DNA of 10,548 nt from Auxenochlorella pyrenoidosa (taxonomy: Eukaryota; Chlorophyta; Trebouxiophyceae; Chlorellales; Chlorellaceae), in NCBI GenBank assembly GCA_001430745.1, contig KQ482018.1, forward strand, positions 120,047 to 130,594. Direction: 5' to 3'. Positions 9,501 through 10,548 of this stretch are shown in pieces (position 1 is the first letter of the stretch; every line of letters begins with the position of its first letter). The notes beneath the pieces are model-generated. The model searched no databases. It worked only from the letters and a program-made list of their open reading frames with translations, and had not been told where the DNA came from. The position numbers were made by a program, and so were the translations under genes.

Positions 9501-10525
9501 CTCTGGCTTGGCAAGGCACGGGACCAGCTGGGGGCCGCAACTCTGGTTGCAAGCATGCCCTTCCCGGCTGCAAGCATGCCCTCCCCCTCCCGCACCCAAC
9601 TGCGCACACAGCACGAATACCACCCCCTTTGCCCCACCTGCTGACCACCGCTAGCTTCATCACGCCCGCCGAGTAGAACTCCTGGTGGAAGCCTCTGACT
9701 CTGCAGGGGAAAGAAAGAAAGAAAGATTACAGCCCTAAGACGTGGATACAGGAAGCCGGCGGATACTCAGCCACTAGGGCACTGCCGGCTACCAGGGGCA
9801 GGTGCAGGCGGGCAATGGAGCAGCAGCAGTGGAGAGCTTGCACCCCGACGGCCCGATGTTGGGCTGAATGAAACAACTACCAAATGCGCTGTTTCTAAGA
9901 AACAAACAAACCAGGGTTTTTGGCACAGGTCCATATTCTCAAGAAACGAAATTTTGGCAAAGATCTGCTGTGTCGTGCCCATGGAGCACAGCGCCTTGAG
10001 CTGGAACCACAGCGCCTTGCCCTCCAAGGCCCTTGATGCTGTTCATGGCCACGAACGTGGACCTGAACAACATCCACAACTAGAACTTGGAGGGCAAGAC
10101 ACCGTTGCCGCAGACGCTGGCAGGGGGCATCAGGTGACCGAGCATGCCCAGCAGGCAGCGGTGCTGGTGTCCAAAAGAAGCCTTTCGTCGACTAACGGGC
10201 TTTGGGCACCAGCCAGTGCGGCAGGCACGGCGGGCAGCAGCTGCTGGCACCTGGCCGTGCAGCCCGACCAGCTGCCGCCCACGCCTGCCGCGTTGCCACG
10301 CTTGCCGCAGGGCACGGGGCGGAGGCCGTGGCAGCTTCAAGTGCACAGCCCGTGGCAATCCCCTGTCCTCCCTCCCCTCACCCGTGGGCCCTGCCGCTGC
10401 CAAAACCCTGAAACACATTTCTTCCCTAGCACCGCCCTCCCCTCCTGCCCCATCACCTCTCATGAGGGTCGATGCCCGCCTGCTTGGGCTGCGTGATCAG
10501 GGTGTCGAAGCTGCCGGTGCTAAAC
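455..10525 (-). CDS. IDE: Insulin-degrading-enzyme-like M16A zinc metalloprotease, partial, 24 exons in window
   Basis: The gene runs right to left. Spliced exons are 10457-10525, 9638-9700, 9152-9317, 7734-7801, 7387-7476, 7095-7178, 6810-6880, 6371-6441, 6136-6210, 5650-5709, 5274-5348, 4917-5000, 4541-4658, 4078-4151, 3718-3828, 3311-3402, 2986-3048, 2570-2624, 2249-2364, 1762-1900, 1433-1533, 1005-1068, 727-783 and 455-502. They give 671 codons without a stop (residue 1 = Phe of FSTG). Recognisable insulysin blocks, in order, are FSTGSFDTL, FYSAGVMKLAVVSRHSLDDL, HLLGHEGEGSAF, IDLTDEGHAHV, FHYRDK, ERWYGTKF, NPFIPSDFGLLE, LWHRPD, AELAGLHYGV, PDRFQVVKE, NPSNDNSS, LRTVEQLGY and SRVEAFL. M16A enzymes are closed-chamber peptidases that degrade small peptides, typically in cytosol or organelles. 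Arg609/Tyr616 match the Arg/Tyr substrate-binding pair of human IDE. The HxxEH motif and start codon lie beyond 10548; the C-terminal ~100 residues, stop and any targeting tail lie beyond base 1. Family assignment is firm; substrate and location are unknown. Confidence 0.92.
636..680. repeat. Short tandem TGCATGGCAGCAAGAC units
   Basis: Two near-identical units begin near 642 and 663. They resemble the genuine exon 23 end/GC donor (CTTGCCATGGGCAG on the plus strand) and may be decayed copies of it. Confidence 0.45.
721..726 (-). other. GC splice donor GCAAGC (intron between exons 23 and 24)
   Basis: Reads ATG|GCAAGC on the minus strand. It is required for the gapless VEAFLPM-LAKRLEEM join; the 224-nt intron ends in a normal CTGCAG. 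Confidence 0.85.
727..783 (-). CDS. IDE: IDE exon 23 of window: STAHSAAYLESRVEAFLPM
   Basis: Acceptor TGTGCAG; the donor is GC (ATG|GCAAGC). 19 codons in phase 0/0 containing SRVEAFL, identical to human IDE. VEAFLPM joined to LAKRLEEM of the next exon aligns gaplessly with plant VESLLKNFESKLYEM. No nearby GT donor gives this. Confidence 0.9.
784..1004 (-). other. Intron between exons 22 and 23 with G-runs after the donor
   Basis: The first ~60 transcribed bases after the GTACGG donor consist of repeated GGGT/GGGGGTG runs (plus strand 945-1000, C-rich). The acceptor is TGTGCAG. No coding content seen. Confidence 0.6.
1005..1068 (-). CDS. IDE: IDE exon 22 of window: YLVFCTAYWTLTARSIVFIVQ
   Basis: Acceptor CTTGCAG, donor GTACGG. 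GG+C gives Gly, then YLVFCTAYWTLTA...VFIVQ, matching GYxx........G..F.IQS. Tyr616 corresponds to human IDE Tyr831. The acceptor edge is copied at 1112-1133. Confidence 0.93.
1075..1206. repeat. G-run-rich low-complexity tract
   Basis: Multiple runs of four to nine G on the plus strand, separated by short T/A/TG spacers. It can form G-quadruplexes on the template strand and a C-rich segment in the transcript. Confidence 0.6.
1112..1133 (-). repeat. Copy of exon 22 acceptor edge
   Basis: Plus-strand AGAACACCAGGCAGCTGCA is a near-exact copy of the start of exon 22 and its CTGCAG acceptor (1054-1074), 59 bases further into the intron. It reads CTGCAG|CTGCCTGG on the minus strand, so it is a cryptic acceptor. 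Confidence 0.75.
1360..1399. repeat. 20-bp tandem doublet AGAAGCAGGGG...
   Basis: Two adjacent 20-base units, both starting AGAAGCAGGGG, lie in the exon 21-22 intron close to the exon 21 donor. Confidence 0.6.
1433..1533 (-). CDS. IDE: IDE exon 21 of window: AFHQLRTVEQLG
   Basis: Acceptor CCGGCAG, donor GTAAGC. It encodes 33 codons, IGPDDLKMNALAELITQIGK then RDAFHQLRTVEQL, ending with GG of Gly. FxxLRTxEQLGY is the most diagnostic C-half motif of M16A enzymes. Arg609 of the window protein corresponds to human IDE Arg824. Confidence 0.96.
1671..1696 (-). repeat. Degraded copy of exon 20 donor edge
   Basis: CACGTGGAAGACGACCACCAC resembles the exon 20 end at 1760-1780 (CACCTGGAAGACCACCAC) with a 3-base insertion. 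The base before the donor-like GTGG is changed, so it would splice poorly. It lies in the 228-nt intron 1534-1761. Confidence 0.5.
1762..1900 (-). CDS. IDE: IDE exon 20 of window: PLPSQLNEQRVV...NPSNDNSSAVVVFQ
   Basis: Acceptor CCTGCAG, donor GTGGGC. AG+G gives Arg, then VGARPPLPSQLNEQRVVALS through GPNPSNDNSSAVVVFQ, 46 codons. It matches PL.PSQ....Rxxx......NPSxxNSAxxxxxQ, the start of domain 4. Confidence 0.94.
1901..2248 (-). other. Intron between exons 19 and 20, mostly one hairpin
   Basis: Nearly the whole intron is taken up by an inverted repeat (1941-2236). Open frames on both strands here mirror each other because of that symmetry and are not genes. Confidence 0.75.
1941..2236. repeat. 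Long imperfect inverted repeat filling an intron
   Basis: Centre near 2089. The core pair is AGCATCGCTTTGGCACGCACG (2026-2046) against its near-complement at 2132-2152. TGGACAGAG (2052-2060) pairs with 2118-2126, and GAGCGC (2003-2008) with the 2170-2175 region. Weaker outer pairing extends through TTGGCAACC (1952-1960) with GGCTGCCAGG (2210-2219), and to GGTGCT (1941) with AGCACC (2231-2236). Confidence 0.8.
2249..2364 (-). CDS. IDE: IDE exon 19 of window: FYPRLFSRCQAELFAAGNLSADAA
   Basis: Acceptor GCCGCAG, donor GTGAGG. It encodes 38 codons from AFYPRLFSRC through LFAAGNLSADAATDF to SLQAQLLE. It matches F.P.LxSR...E....GN.......x.....L, the final strand and helix of domain 3. Ends in phase 2 (AG). 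Confidence 0.93.
2570..2624 (-). CDS. IDE: IDE exon 18 of window: HIADYEAVLPGITAAQLE
   Basis: Acceptor CCTGCAG or TCTGCAG context, donor GTGAGC. TG+G completes the conserved Trp, then HIADYEAVLPGITAAQLE, equal to the W...E....L..x....L helix before the SR....xxGN strand. Confidence 0.9.
2625..2985 (-). other. Intron between exons 17 and 18
   Basis: It holds a small hairpin (GGCATGGCT...AGCCTTCATGCC, about 2710-2737) and a GCAG/GCGG simple repeat (2895-2931). No coding content recognised. Confidence 0.6.
2895..2950. repeat. (GCAG)n/(GCGG)n microsatellite
   Basis: Uninterrupted GGCA-type tetranucleotide units at 2895-2918, then GGCG variants, with a short second run at 2942-2955. In the transcript it is a CCTG/CCGC pyrimidine-rich run near the donor. 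Confidence 0.8.
2986..3048 (-). CDS. IDE: IDE exon 17 of window: YDQPYQVALYNLGVLCEAKR
   Basis: Acceptor CTTGCAG, donor GTGACA, the weakest GT donor in the set. AA+G gives Lys, then YDQPYQVALYNLGVLCEAKR and TG of Trp. It matches the (R/E)QPY..AxYxxxLxx....W segment of domain 3. Confidence 0.9.
3311..3402 (-). CDS. IDE: IDE exon 16 of window: VLPDRFQVVKEKKQKDFANM
   Basis: Acceptor CCTGCAG, donor GTGAGT. It encodes TVLDRALAFQVLPDRFQVVK and EKKQKDFANM, matching F.x.PDRFxxIKE...K.x.N. The acceptor-side 41 nt are duplicated at 3502-3542. Ends in phase 2 (AA). Confidence 0.93.
3502..3542 (-). repeat. Copy of exon 16 acceptor edge
   Basis: 37 of 41 bases match 3376-3416, covering the first 27 nt of exon 16, the CTGCAG acceptor and the polypyrimidine tail. 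It reads LVPDKALAF against the genuine TVLDRALAF and lies exactly 126 nt upstream in transcription, in frame. Confidence 0.85.
3657..3686 (-). repeat. Copy of exon 15 donor edge
   Basis: The segment resembles 3710-3739 (end of exon 15 and its GTGGGG donor). The copy reads GCATAG|GTGGGT on the minus strand. A weaker third match lies near 3604-3622. Confidence 0.6.
3718..3828 (-). CDS. IDE: IDE exon 15 of window: AELAGLHYGV...VYGYSDTLAALAQ
   Basis: Acceptor TGTGCAG, donor GTGGGG, 37 codons in phase 0/0. It encodes LTYPAELAGLHYGV to VYGYSDTLAALAQ, the A.xAGL.Y.x.....G......GY...L core of domain 3. The acceptor-side segment is tandemly repeated upstream and the donor edge downstream, both in introns. 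Confidence 0.93.
3810..3964 (-). repeat. Tandem units derived from the exon 15 acceptor side
   Basis: Units starting GCTCAGC at 3810, 3859 and 3904 (about 49, 45 and 61 bases) each run to GGGTACG. The first includes the genuine exon 15 start and acceptor; the second retains CAGCTGCAC (an acceptor copy). CAGGCCCGCC from deeper in exon 15 recurs at 3910-3980. Confidence 0.8.
4078..4151 (-). CDS. IDE: IDE exon 14 of window: GYASPEAAVLAQLYAALLNDYLSE
   Basis: Acceptor TTTCGCAG preceded by a good pyrimidine run, donor GTGGGC. G+AG gives Glu, then GYASPEAAVLAQLYAALLND and YLSE. It matches the SP.xxxL..L....L.DYLNEY helix of domain 3. Confidence 0.93.
4152..4540 (-). other. Intron between exons 13 and 14, with hairpin
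   Basis: A long inverted repeat is centred near 4359. On the acceptor side, 4155-4225 is locally A/T-rich and gives a good pyrimidine tract before TTTCGCAG. Confidence 0.7.
4271..4446. repeat. Long imperfect inverted repeat in intron
   Basis: CATCTCATTT (4333-4342) pairs exactly with AAATGAGATG (4376-4385). Outward, the GGAGGCGGGGGGC...GGGTCTG region (4294-4317) pairs with CAGACCC..GGCCCCCGCCTC (4402-4423). GGGAGC (4271-4276) pairs with the GCTCCC near 4440-4445. The loop is about 30 nt. Weaker complementarity seems to go on toward both intron ends. Confidence 0.8.
4541..4658 (-). CDS. IDE: IDE exon 13 of window: MVRLWHRPDSSFRVPKAVLYVHLQL
   Basis: Acceptor TTTGCAG, donor GTGAGG. It encodes 39 codons from GRGPRPEVIHETPMVRLWHR to the HLQLA strand, matching the xxxLW(Y/F)KxD..F..PKA segment opening domain 3. 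The interdomain loop before it is shorter than in Arabidopsis or human IDE. Ends in phase 1. Confidence 0.93.
4917..5000 (-). CDS. IDE: IDE exon 12 of window: LPHKNPFIPSDFGLLE
   Basis: Acceptor CCTGCAG, donor GTGAGG, 28 codons in phase 0/0. It encodes EWREGPPLPELHLPHKNPFI and PSDFGLLE. The LHLPxxNxFIPxDF motif marks the linker joining the two M16 halves. Confidence 0.95.
5274..5348 (-). CDS. IDE: IDE exon 11 of window: TEVERWYGTKFTAGPLPDDWLQ
   Basis: Acceptor CCTGCAG, donor GTGGGG, 25 codons in phase 0/0. It encodes PECTEVERWYGTKFTAGPLP and DDWLQ, matching the family T..E.WYGTxY...P...W segment at the end of domain 2. Confidence 0.93.
5349..5649 (-). other. Intron between exons 10 and 11
   Basis: It holds two partial copies of the exon 10 end plus donor (5471-5503, 5546-5583), and a perfect short hairpin (5370-5391) 22-43 nt upstream of the exon 11 acceptor. 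No coding content. Confidence 0.75.
5370..5391. repeat. Perfect 10-bp-arm hairpin near an acceptor
   Basis: GGGCTCGAAT, two bases CC, then ATTCGAGCCC: arms are exactly complementary. It sits 22-43 nt upstream of the exon 11 acceptor, where branch point and pyrimidine tract are expected. GGCTCGAATCC also resembles a tRNA T-arm/B-box, one base off GGTTCGAATCC. Confidence 0.85.
5471..5680 (-). repeat. Three copies of the exon 10 donor edge
   Basis: The 33 bases at 5471-5503 are identical to 5629-5661 (exon end CTCGAG plus GTGGGGTGC donor and intron start). Bases 5546-5583 match 5643-5680 at 37 of 38 positions, covering WSSKTLE and the donor. All three carry an intact GAG|GTGGGG. Confidence 0.9.
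5650..5709 (-). CDS. IDE: IDE exon 10 of window: VVADLTPDNARVLWSSKTLE
   Basis: Acceptor CCTGCAG, donor GTGGGG, 20 codons in phase 0/0. It matches the VxxxLxPxNxRV...SK.xE strand of insulysins. The exon end and donor are repeated at 5546-5583 and 5471-5503, but only this copy carries the full exon with an acceptor. Confidence 0.92.
5710..6135 (-). other. Intron between exons 9 and 10
   Basis: It carries two copies of the exon 9 donor edge, a long C-run block (6049-6101, G-runs in transcript) and a CA-repeat (6101-6134). The rest, 5710-5930, shows no recognisable content. Confidence 0.75.
5933..6170 (-). repeat. Three copies of the exon 9 donor edge
   Basis: The genuine end (6134-6170) reads LEYDPELIAQ|GTGCGG. 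Copies at 6017-6051 (LENDPELISQ|GTGGGG) and 5933-5970 (LKYDPELIAQ|GTGGGG) are 117 and 200 nt further downstream. Substitutions between copies mostly keep the peptide similar. Confidence 0.9.
6049..6134. repeat. C-run and CA-rich low-complexity tract after the exon 9 donor
   Basis: CCCCA repeats at 6049-6101, then CACACA/CGCACA to 6134. The transcript therefore starts the intron with GT-repeats and then (TGGGG)n runs, able to form RNA G-quadruplexes or act as G-run splicing enhancers. Confidence 0.75.
6136..6210 (-). CDS. IDE: IDE exon 9 of window: VYSDADILLGAYSV...DPELIAQ
   Basis: Acceptor CCGGCAG, donor GTGCGG, 25 codons in phase 0/0. It encodes VYSDADILLG through LEYDPELIAQ, the domain 2 YP.....L.G...L...xP..I segment. 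The last ~35 nt plus donor are copied twice further into the following intron (6017-6051 and 5933-5970). Confidence 0.9.
6365..6370 (-). other. GC splice donor GCAAGC (intron between exons 8 and 9)
   Basis: Reads CAG|GCAAGC on the minus strand; phase 0 on both sides. The 160-nt intron is the shortest in the window and ends in CGGCAG. Confidence 0.87.
6371..6441 (-). CDS. IDE: IDE exon 8 of window: EMRFHYRDKQAPYSYASSLAQAMQ
   Basis: Acceptor CATGCAG; the donor is GC (CAG|GCAAGC). G+AG gives Glu, then MRFHYRDKQAPYSYASSLAQ and AMQ. DEMRQLSEMRFHY aligns gaplessly with plant DELSAICETKFHY across the junction. The next exon begins VYSDAD in phase 0, so the GC donor is required; the nearby GTGTGC breaks the frame. 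Confidence 0.92.
6442..6809 (-). other. Intron between exons 7 and 8
   Basis: A GC-only near-palindrome lies at 6552-6577, with GCGGCAAG/CTTGCCGC pairing around it (6482-6489 and 6588-6595). The pyrimidine tract CCTTTTTTGCC precedes the CATGCAG acceptor. The interval 6610-6800 shows nothing I recognise. Confidence 0.6.
6552..6577. repeat. GC-only near-palindrome
   Basis: GGCCGCCGCC, then GGCGCGC, then GGCGGCC(GG): the flanks are self-complementary around a GC-rich centre. Confidence 0.7.
6810..6880 (-). CDS. IDE: IDE exon 7 of window: YLDLLRQPGGVNRQVWDEMRQLS
   Basis: Acceptor CCGGCAG, donor GTGAGT. AG+G gives Arg, then YLDLLRQPGGV and WDEMRQLS, equal to the YIQLLxxxG...W.FDEL helix region. 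Ends with one base (G) of a Glu codon. Confidence 0.92.
7095..7178 (-). CDS. IDE: IDE exon 6 of window: SFFMCRIDLTDEGHAHVKEAV
   Basis: Acceptor CCTGCAG, donor GTCAGG. It encodes ARSFFMCRIDLTDEGHAHV and KEAVAVVF, matching the conserved SFF...IDLTxxGxxH strand of domain 2. Starts by completing a Ser codon; ends in phase 2 (AG). Confidence 0.94.
7179..7266 (-). repeat. Copy of exon 6 acceptor-side intron end
   Basis: TGCAGGGGGGAGGGCAGC at the genuine acceptor (7180-7197) recurs as TGCAGGGGGGAAGGGCAGC near 7248-7266. The second copy is a cryptic acceptor with its pyrimidine tract. Confidence 0.65.
7387..7476 (-). CDS. IDE: IDE exon 5 of window: HEGEGSAFALLKARGWATGL
   Basis: Acceptor CCTGCAG, donor GTGAGG. 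GG+C completes Gly, giving GHEGEGSAFALLKARGWATG and on to EAGTSY. This is the near-invariant M16A GHEGxGS...LK..GWA motif, which contributes to the IDE exosite region for the substrate N-terminus. Confidence 0.95.
7734..7801 (-). CDS. IDE: IDE exon 4 of window: WPTVPEQQHYRQAPSHYVSHLL
   Basis: Acceptor CCCGCAG, donor GTGAGA. Phase 0 at the start, phase 2 at the end (GG). It encodes WPTVPEQ...HYVSHLL, the insulysin WP/FPxP...P..YLGHLIGHEG strand and helix that open domain 2. It is separated from exon 3 by the 1350-nt intron. Confidence 0.93.
7847..7903. repeat. (GC)n/(GT)n alternating purine-pyrimidine tract
   Basis: GTGCGTGTGCGTGT, then GTGCGCGC...GCGCGTGCGC to about 7890, then GTGTGTGTGTGTG. 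About 40 bases from 7863 alternate strictly. This is a classical Z-DNA-prone sequence, close to the exon 4 acceptor. Confidence 0.9.
7919..8053. repeat. Inverted repeat, arms ~57 bp
   Basis: Arm 7919-7975 and the complement of 7995-8053 share CATCTGCATTTGCGCTG exactly. GCAGCACGCTGC and CAGCGCAGC flank it with a few indels. The spacer is ~19 nt. The repeat begins 15 bases from the alternating tract. Confidence 0.88.
8297..8310. repeat. Perfect 14-bp palindrome
   Basis: ATGCCGCGCGGCAT is identical to its reverse complement. It lies in the large intron with no known role. Confidence 0.7.
8915..9165 (-). repeat. 36-bp units copying the exon 3 GC donor edge
   Basis: Units at 8915-8950 and 8951-8986 are tandem and match at 35 of 36 positions. 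8987-9022 is a diverged third unit. The genuine exon 3 end and donor (9130-9165) is the fourth. Minus-strand donor positions read GATGCAG|GCGAGC in the first two, GCTGCAG|GCAAGC in the third and CTGCAG|GCAAGC in the genuine one. Confidence 0.88.
9146..9151 (-). other. GC splice donor GCAAGC (intron between exons 3 and 4)
   Basis: Reads CTGCAG|GCAAGC on the minus strand, phase 0. No GT lies close enough to preserve HSVELQ-WPTVPEQ. Confidence 0.88.
9152..9317 (-). CDS. IDE: IDE exon 3 of window: HSLDDLEALVRDKF...HSVELQ
   Basis: Acceptor ATGGCAG; the donor is GC (CAG|GCAAGC). It encodes 55 full codons from HSLDDLEALVRDKFDAVPDG to HSVELQ, the end of M16 domain 1. The following exon starts WPTVPEQ, so HSVELQ-WP aligns without gap to the plant HKLGVSWP segment. 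No GT within reach keeps that join. Confidence 0.93.
9318..9637 (-). other. Intron between exons 2 and 3
   Basis: It holds short direct repeats: GGTGAGCAGCCAG near 9347 and 9411, and GCAAGCATGCCC at 9549-9560 and 9570-9581. No coding content recognised. Confidence 0.65.
9549..9581. repeat. 21-bp-spaced GCAAGCATGCCC doublet
   Basis: Two exact 12-base copies, 21 bases apart, in the exon 2-3 intron. GCAAGCATGC also echoes the GC-donor repeat sequence near 8985. Confidence 0.6.
9638..9700 (-). CDS. IDE: IDE exon 2 of window: FHQEFYSAGVMKLAVV
   Basis: Acceptor CCTGCAG, donor GTGGGG. The phase-2 AG of the previous exon joins A to give Arg, then VRGFHQEFYSAGVMKLAVVS. This is the insulysin FYxxxYSxxxMxLxV strand/helix. 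Frame continuity across the 756-nt intron supports both junctions. Confidence 0.92.
9886..9965. other. A/T-rich island in a GC-rich intron
   Basis: About 80 bases visibly richer in A/T than anything else nearby, with AACAAACAAACC, GGGTTTTTGG and GAAATTTTGG, and a small palindrome GTTTCT-A-AGAAAC (9891-9903). Confidence 0.6.
10161..10216. repeat. Short imperfect hairpin
   Basis: GTGCTGGTGTCCAAA (10161-10175) faces TTTGGGCACCAGCCAG (10201-10216). Loop about 20-25 nt. Outer pairing is weak. Confidence 0.6.
10457..10525 (-). CDS. IDE: IDE exon 1 of window: FSTGSFDTL...
   Basis: Acceptor CCCGCAG, donor GTGATG. It begins with the last base of a codon (probably the Lys of KFSTG), encodes FSTGSFDTL through GIDPHE, and ends in phase 2 (AG). 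It matches the FSTGN..TL..P...G(I/V)D segment of domain 1, just after the zinc-site helices that must lie upstream of the window. Confidence 0.9.
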
Positions 10526-10548
10526 CTGCGGGAGGGGGAACCAGGGGG
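10526..10548 (-). other. End of the intron upstream of exon 1 of the window
   Basis: On the minus strand it reads a C/T-rich tract ending CCCGCAG, a normal acceptor. Preceding exons with start codon and HxxEH lie beyond the window. Confidence 0.75.

Larger units (their letters stand above)
9701..10456 (-). other. Intron between exons 1 and 2 of the window (756 nt)
   Basis: GTGATG...CTGCAG. A GAAA-repeat (9710-9726, plus strand) supplies the polypyrimidine tract. There is an A/T-rich island at 9886-9965, a CACAGCGCCTTG doublet (9988 and 10008) and a hairpin near 10161-10216. I recognise no coding sequence. The join is confirmed by HER-VRGFHQEFYSA continuity. Confidence 0.8.

Noticed and set aside
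10030..10110. Plus-strand MATNVDLNNIHN-like peptide as a pseudogene fragment
   Set aside because: It is short, hits a stop immediately, and I could not tie it to a family; it lies within the confirmed intron 1-2.
455..10525. A bacterial or viral M16 peptidase gene
   Set aside because: The protein is split by 23 introns with GT/GC-AG borders and pyrimidine tracts, and no continuous reading frame exists.

Overview
The window is a GC-rich nuclear fragment from an intron-dense eukaryote. A chlorophyte green alga is the best guess, because of the high GC, the 48-166 nt exons separated by 160-1350 nt CAG/CTG-rich introns, and protein similarity closest to plant-type insulin-degrading enzymes. The species cannot be fixed from the sequence. 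I see no bacterial-style genes, RNA genes, CRISPR arrays or complete transposon genes.

Almost everything belongs to one minus-strand gene, an M16A (pitrilysin/insulysin) zinc metalloprotease. I resolved 24 exons between 10525 (N-terminal side) and 455 (C-terminal side). They join to 2014 nt, which is one leading base plus exactly 671 codons. Reading frame is kept at all 23 junctions, with no residue lost against plant IDE at the junctions compared. The gene is open at both ends: the first two exons or so, carrying the HxxEH zinc site and the downstream zinc-ligand Glu, lie beyond 10548, and about the last 100 residues lie beyond base 1. Exons 1-3 cover the end of domain 1, exons 4-11 domain 2, exons 12-13 the linker and start of domain 3, exons 14-19 domain 3, and exons 20-24 the front of domain 4, including the substrate-binding Arg/Tyr pair of LRTxEQLGY.

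The unusual biology is in the introns. (1) Three of 23 complete introns need a GC donor with the identical hexamer GCAAGC, and all 24 acceptors end in GCAG. (2) In about ten introns the splice-site edge of the neighbouring exon is copied one to three times, donor or acceptor included. Two of these arrangements would give in-frame longer exons. (3) Several introns are largely long imperfect hairpins (69-253, 1941-2236, 4271-4446, 7919-8053), resembling foldback or introner-like elements. (4) There are also a Z-DNA-prone (GC)n/(GT)n tract, C-runs/G-runs next to donors, a perfect 10-bp-arm hairpin just upstream of one acceptor, and an A/T-rich island.

Layout: 1-454 intron open to the left; 455-1533 exons 24-21; 1762-3048 exons 20-17; 3311-4151 exons 16-14; 4541-5348 exons 13-11; 5650-7178 exons 10-6; 7387-7801 exons 5-4; 7802-9151 the largest intron; 9152-9700 exons 3-2; 9701-10456 a large intron; 10457-10525 exon 1 of the window; 10526-10548 intron.
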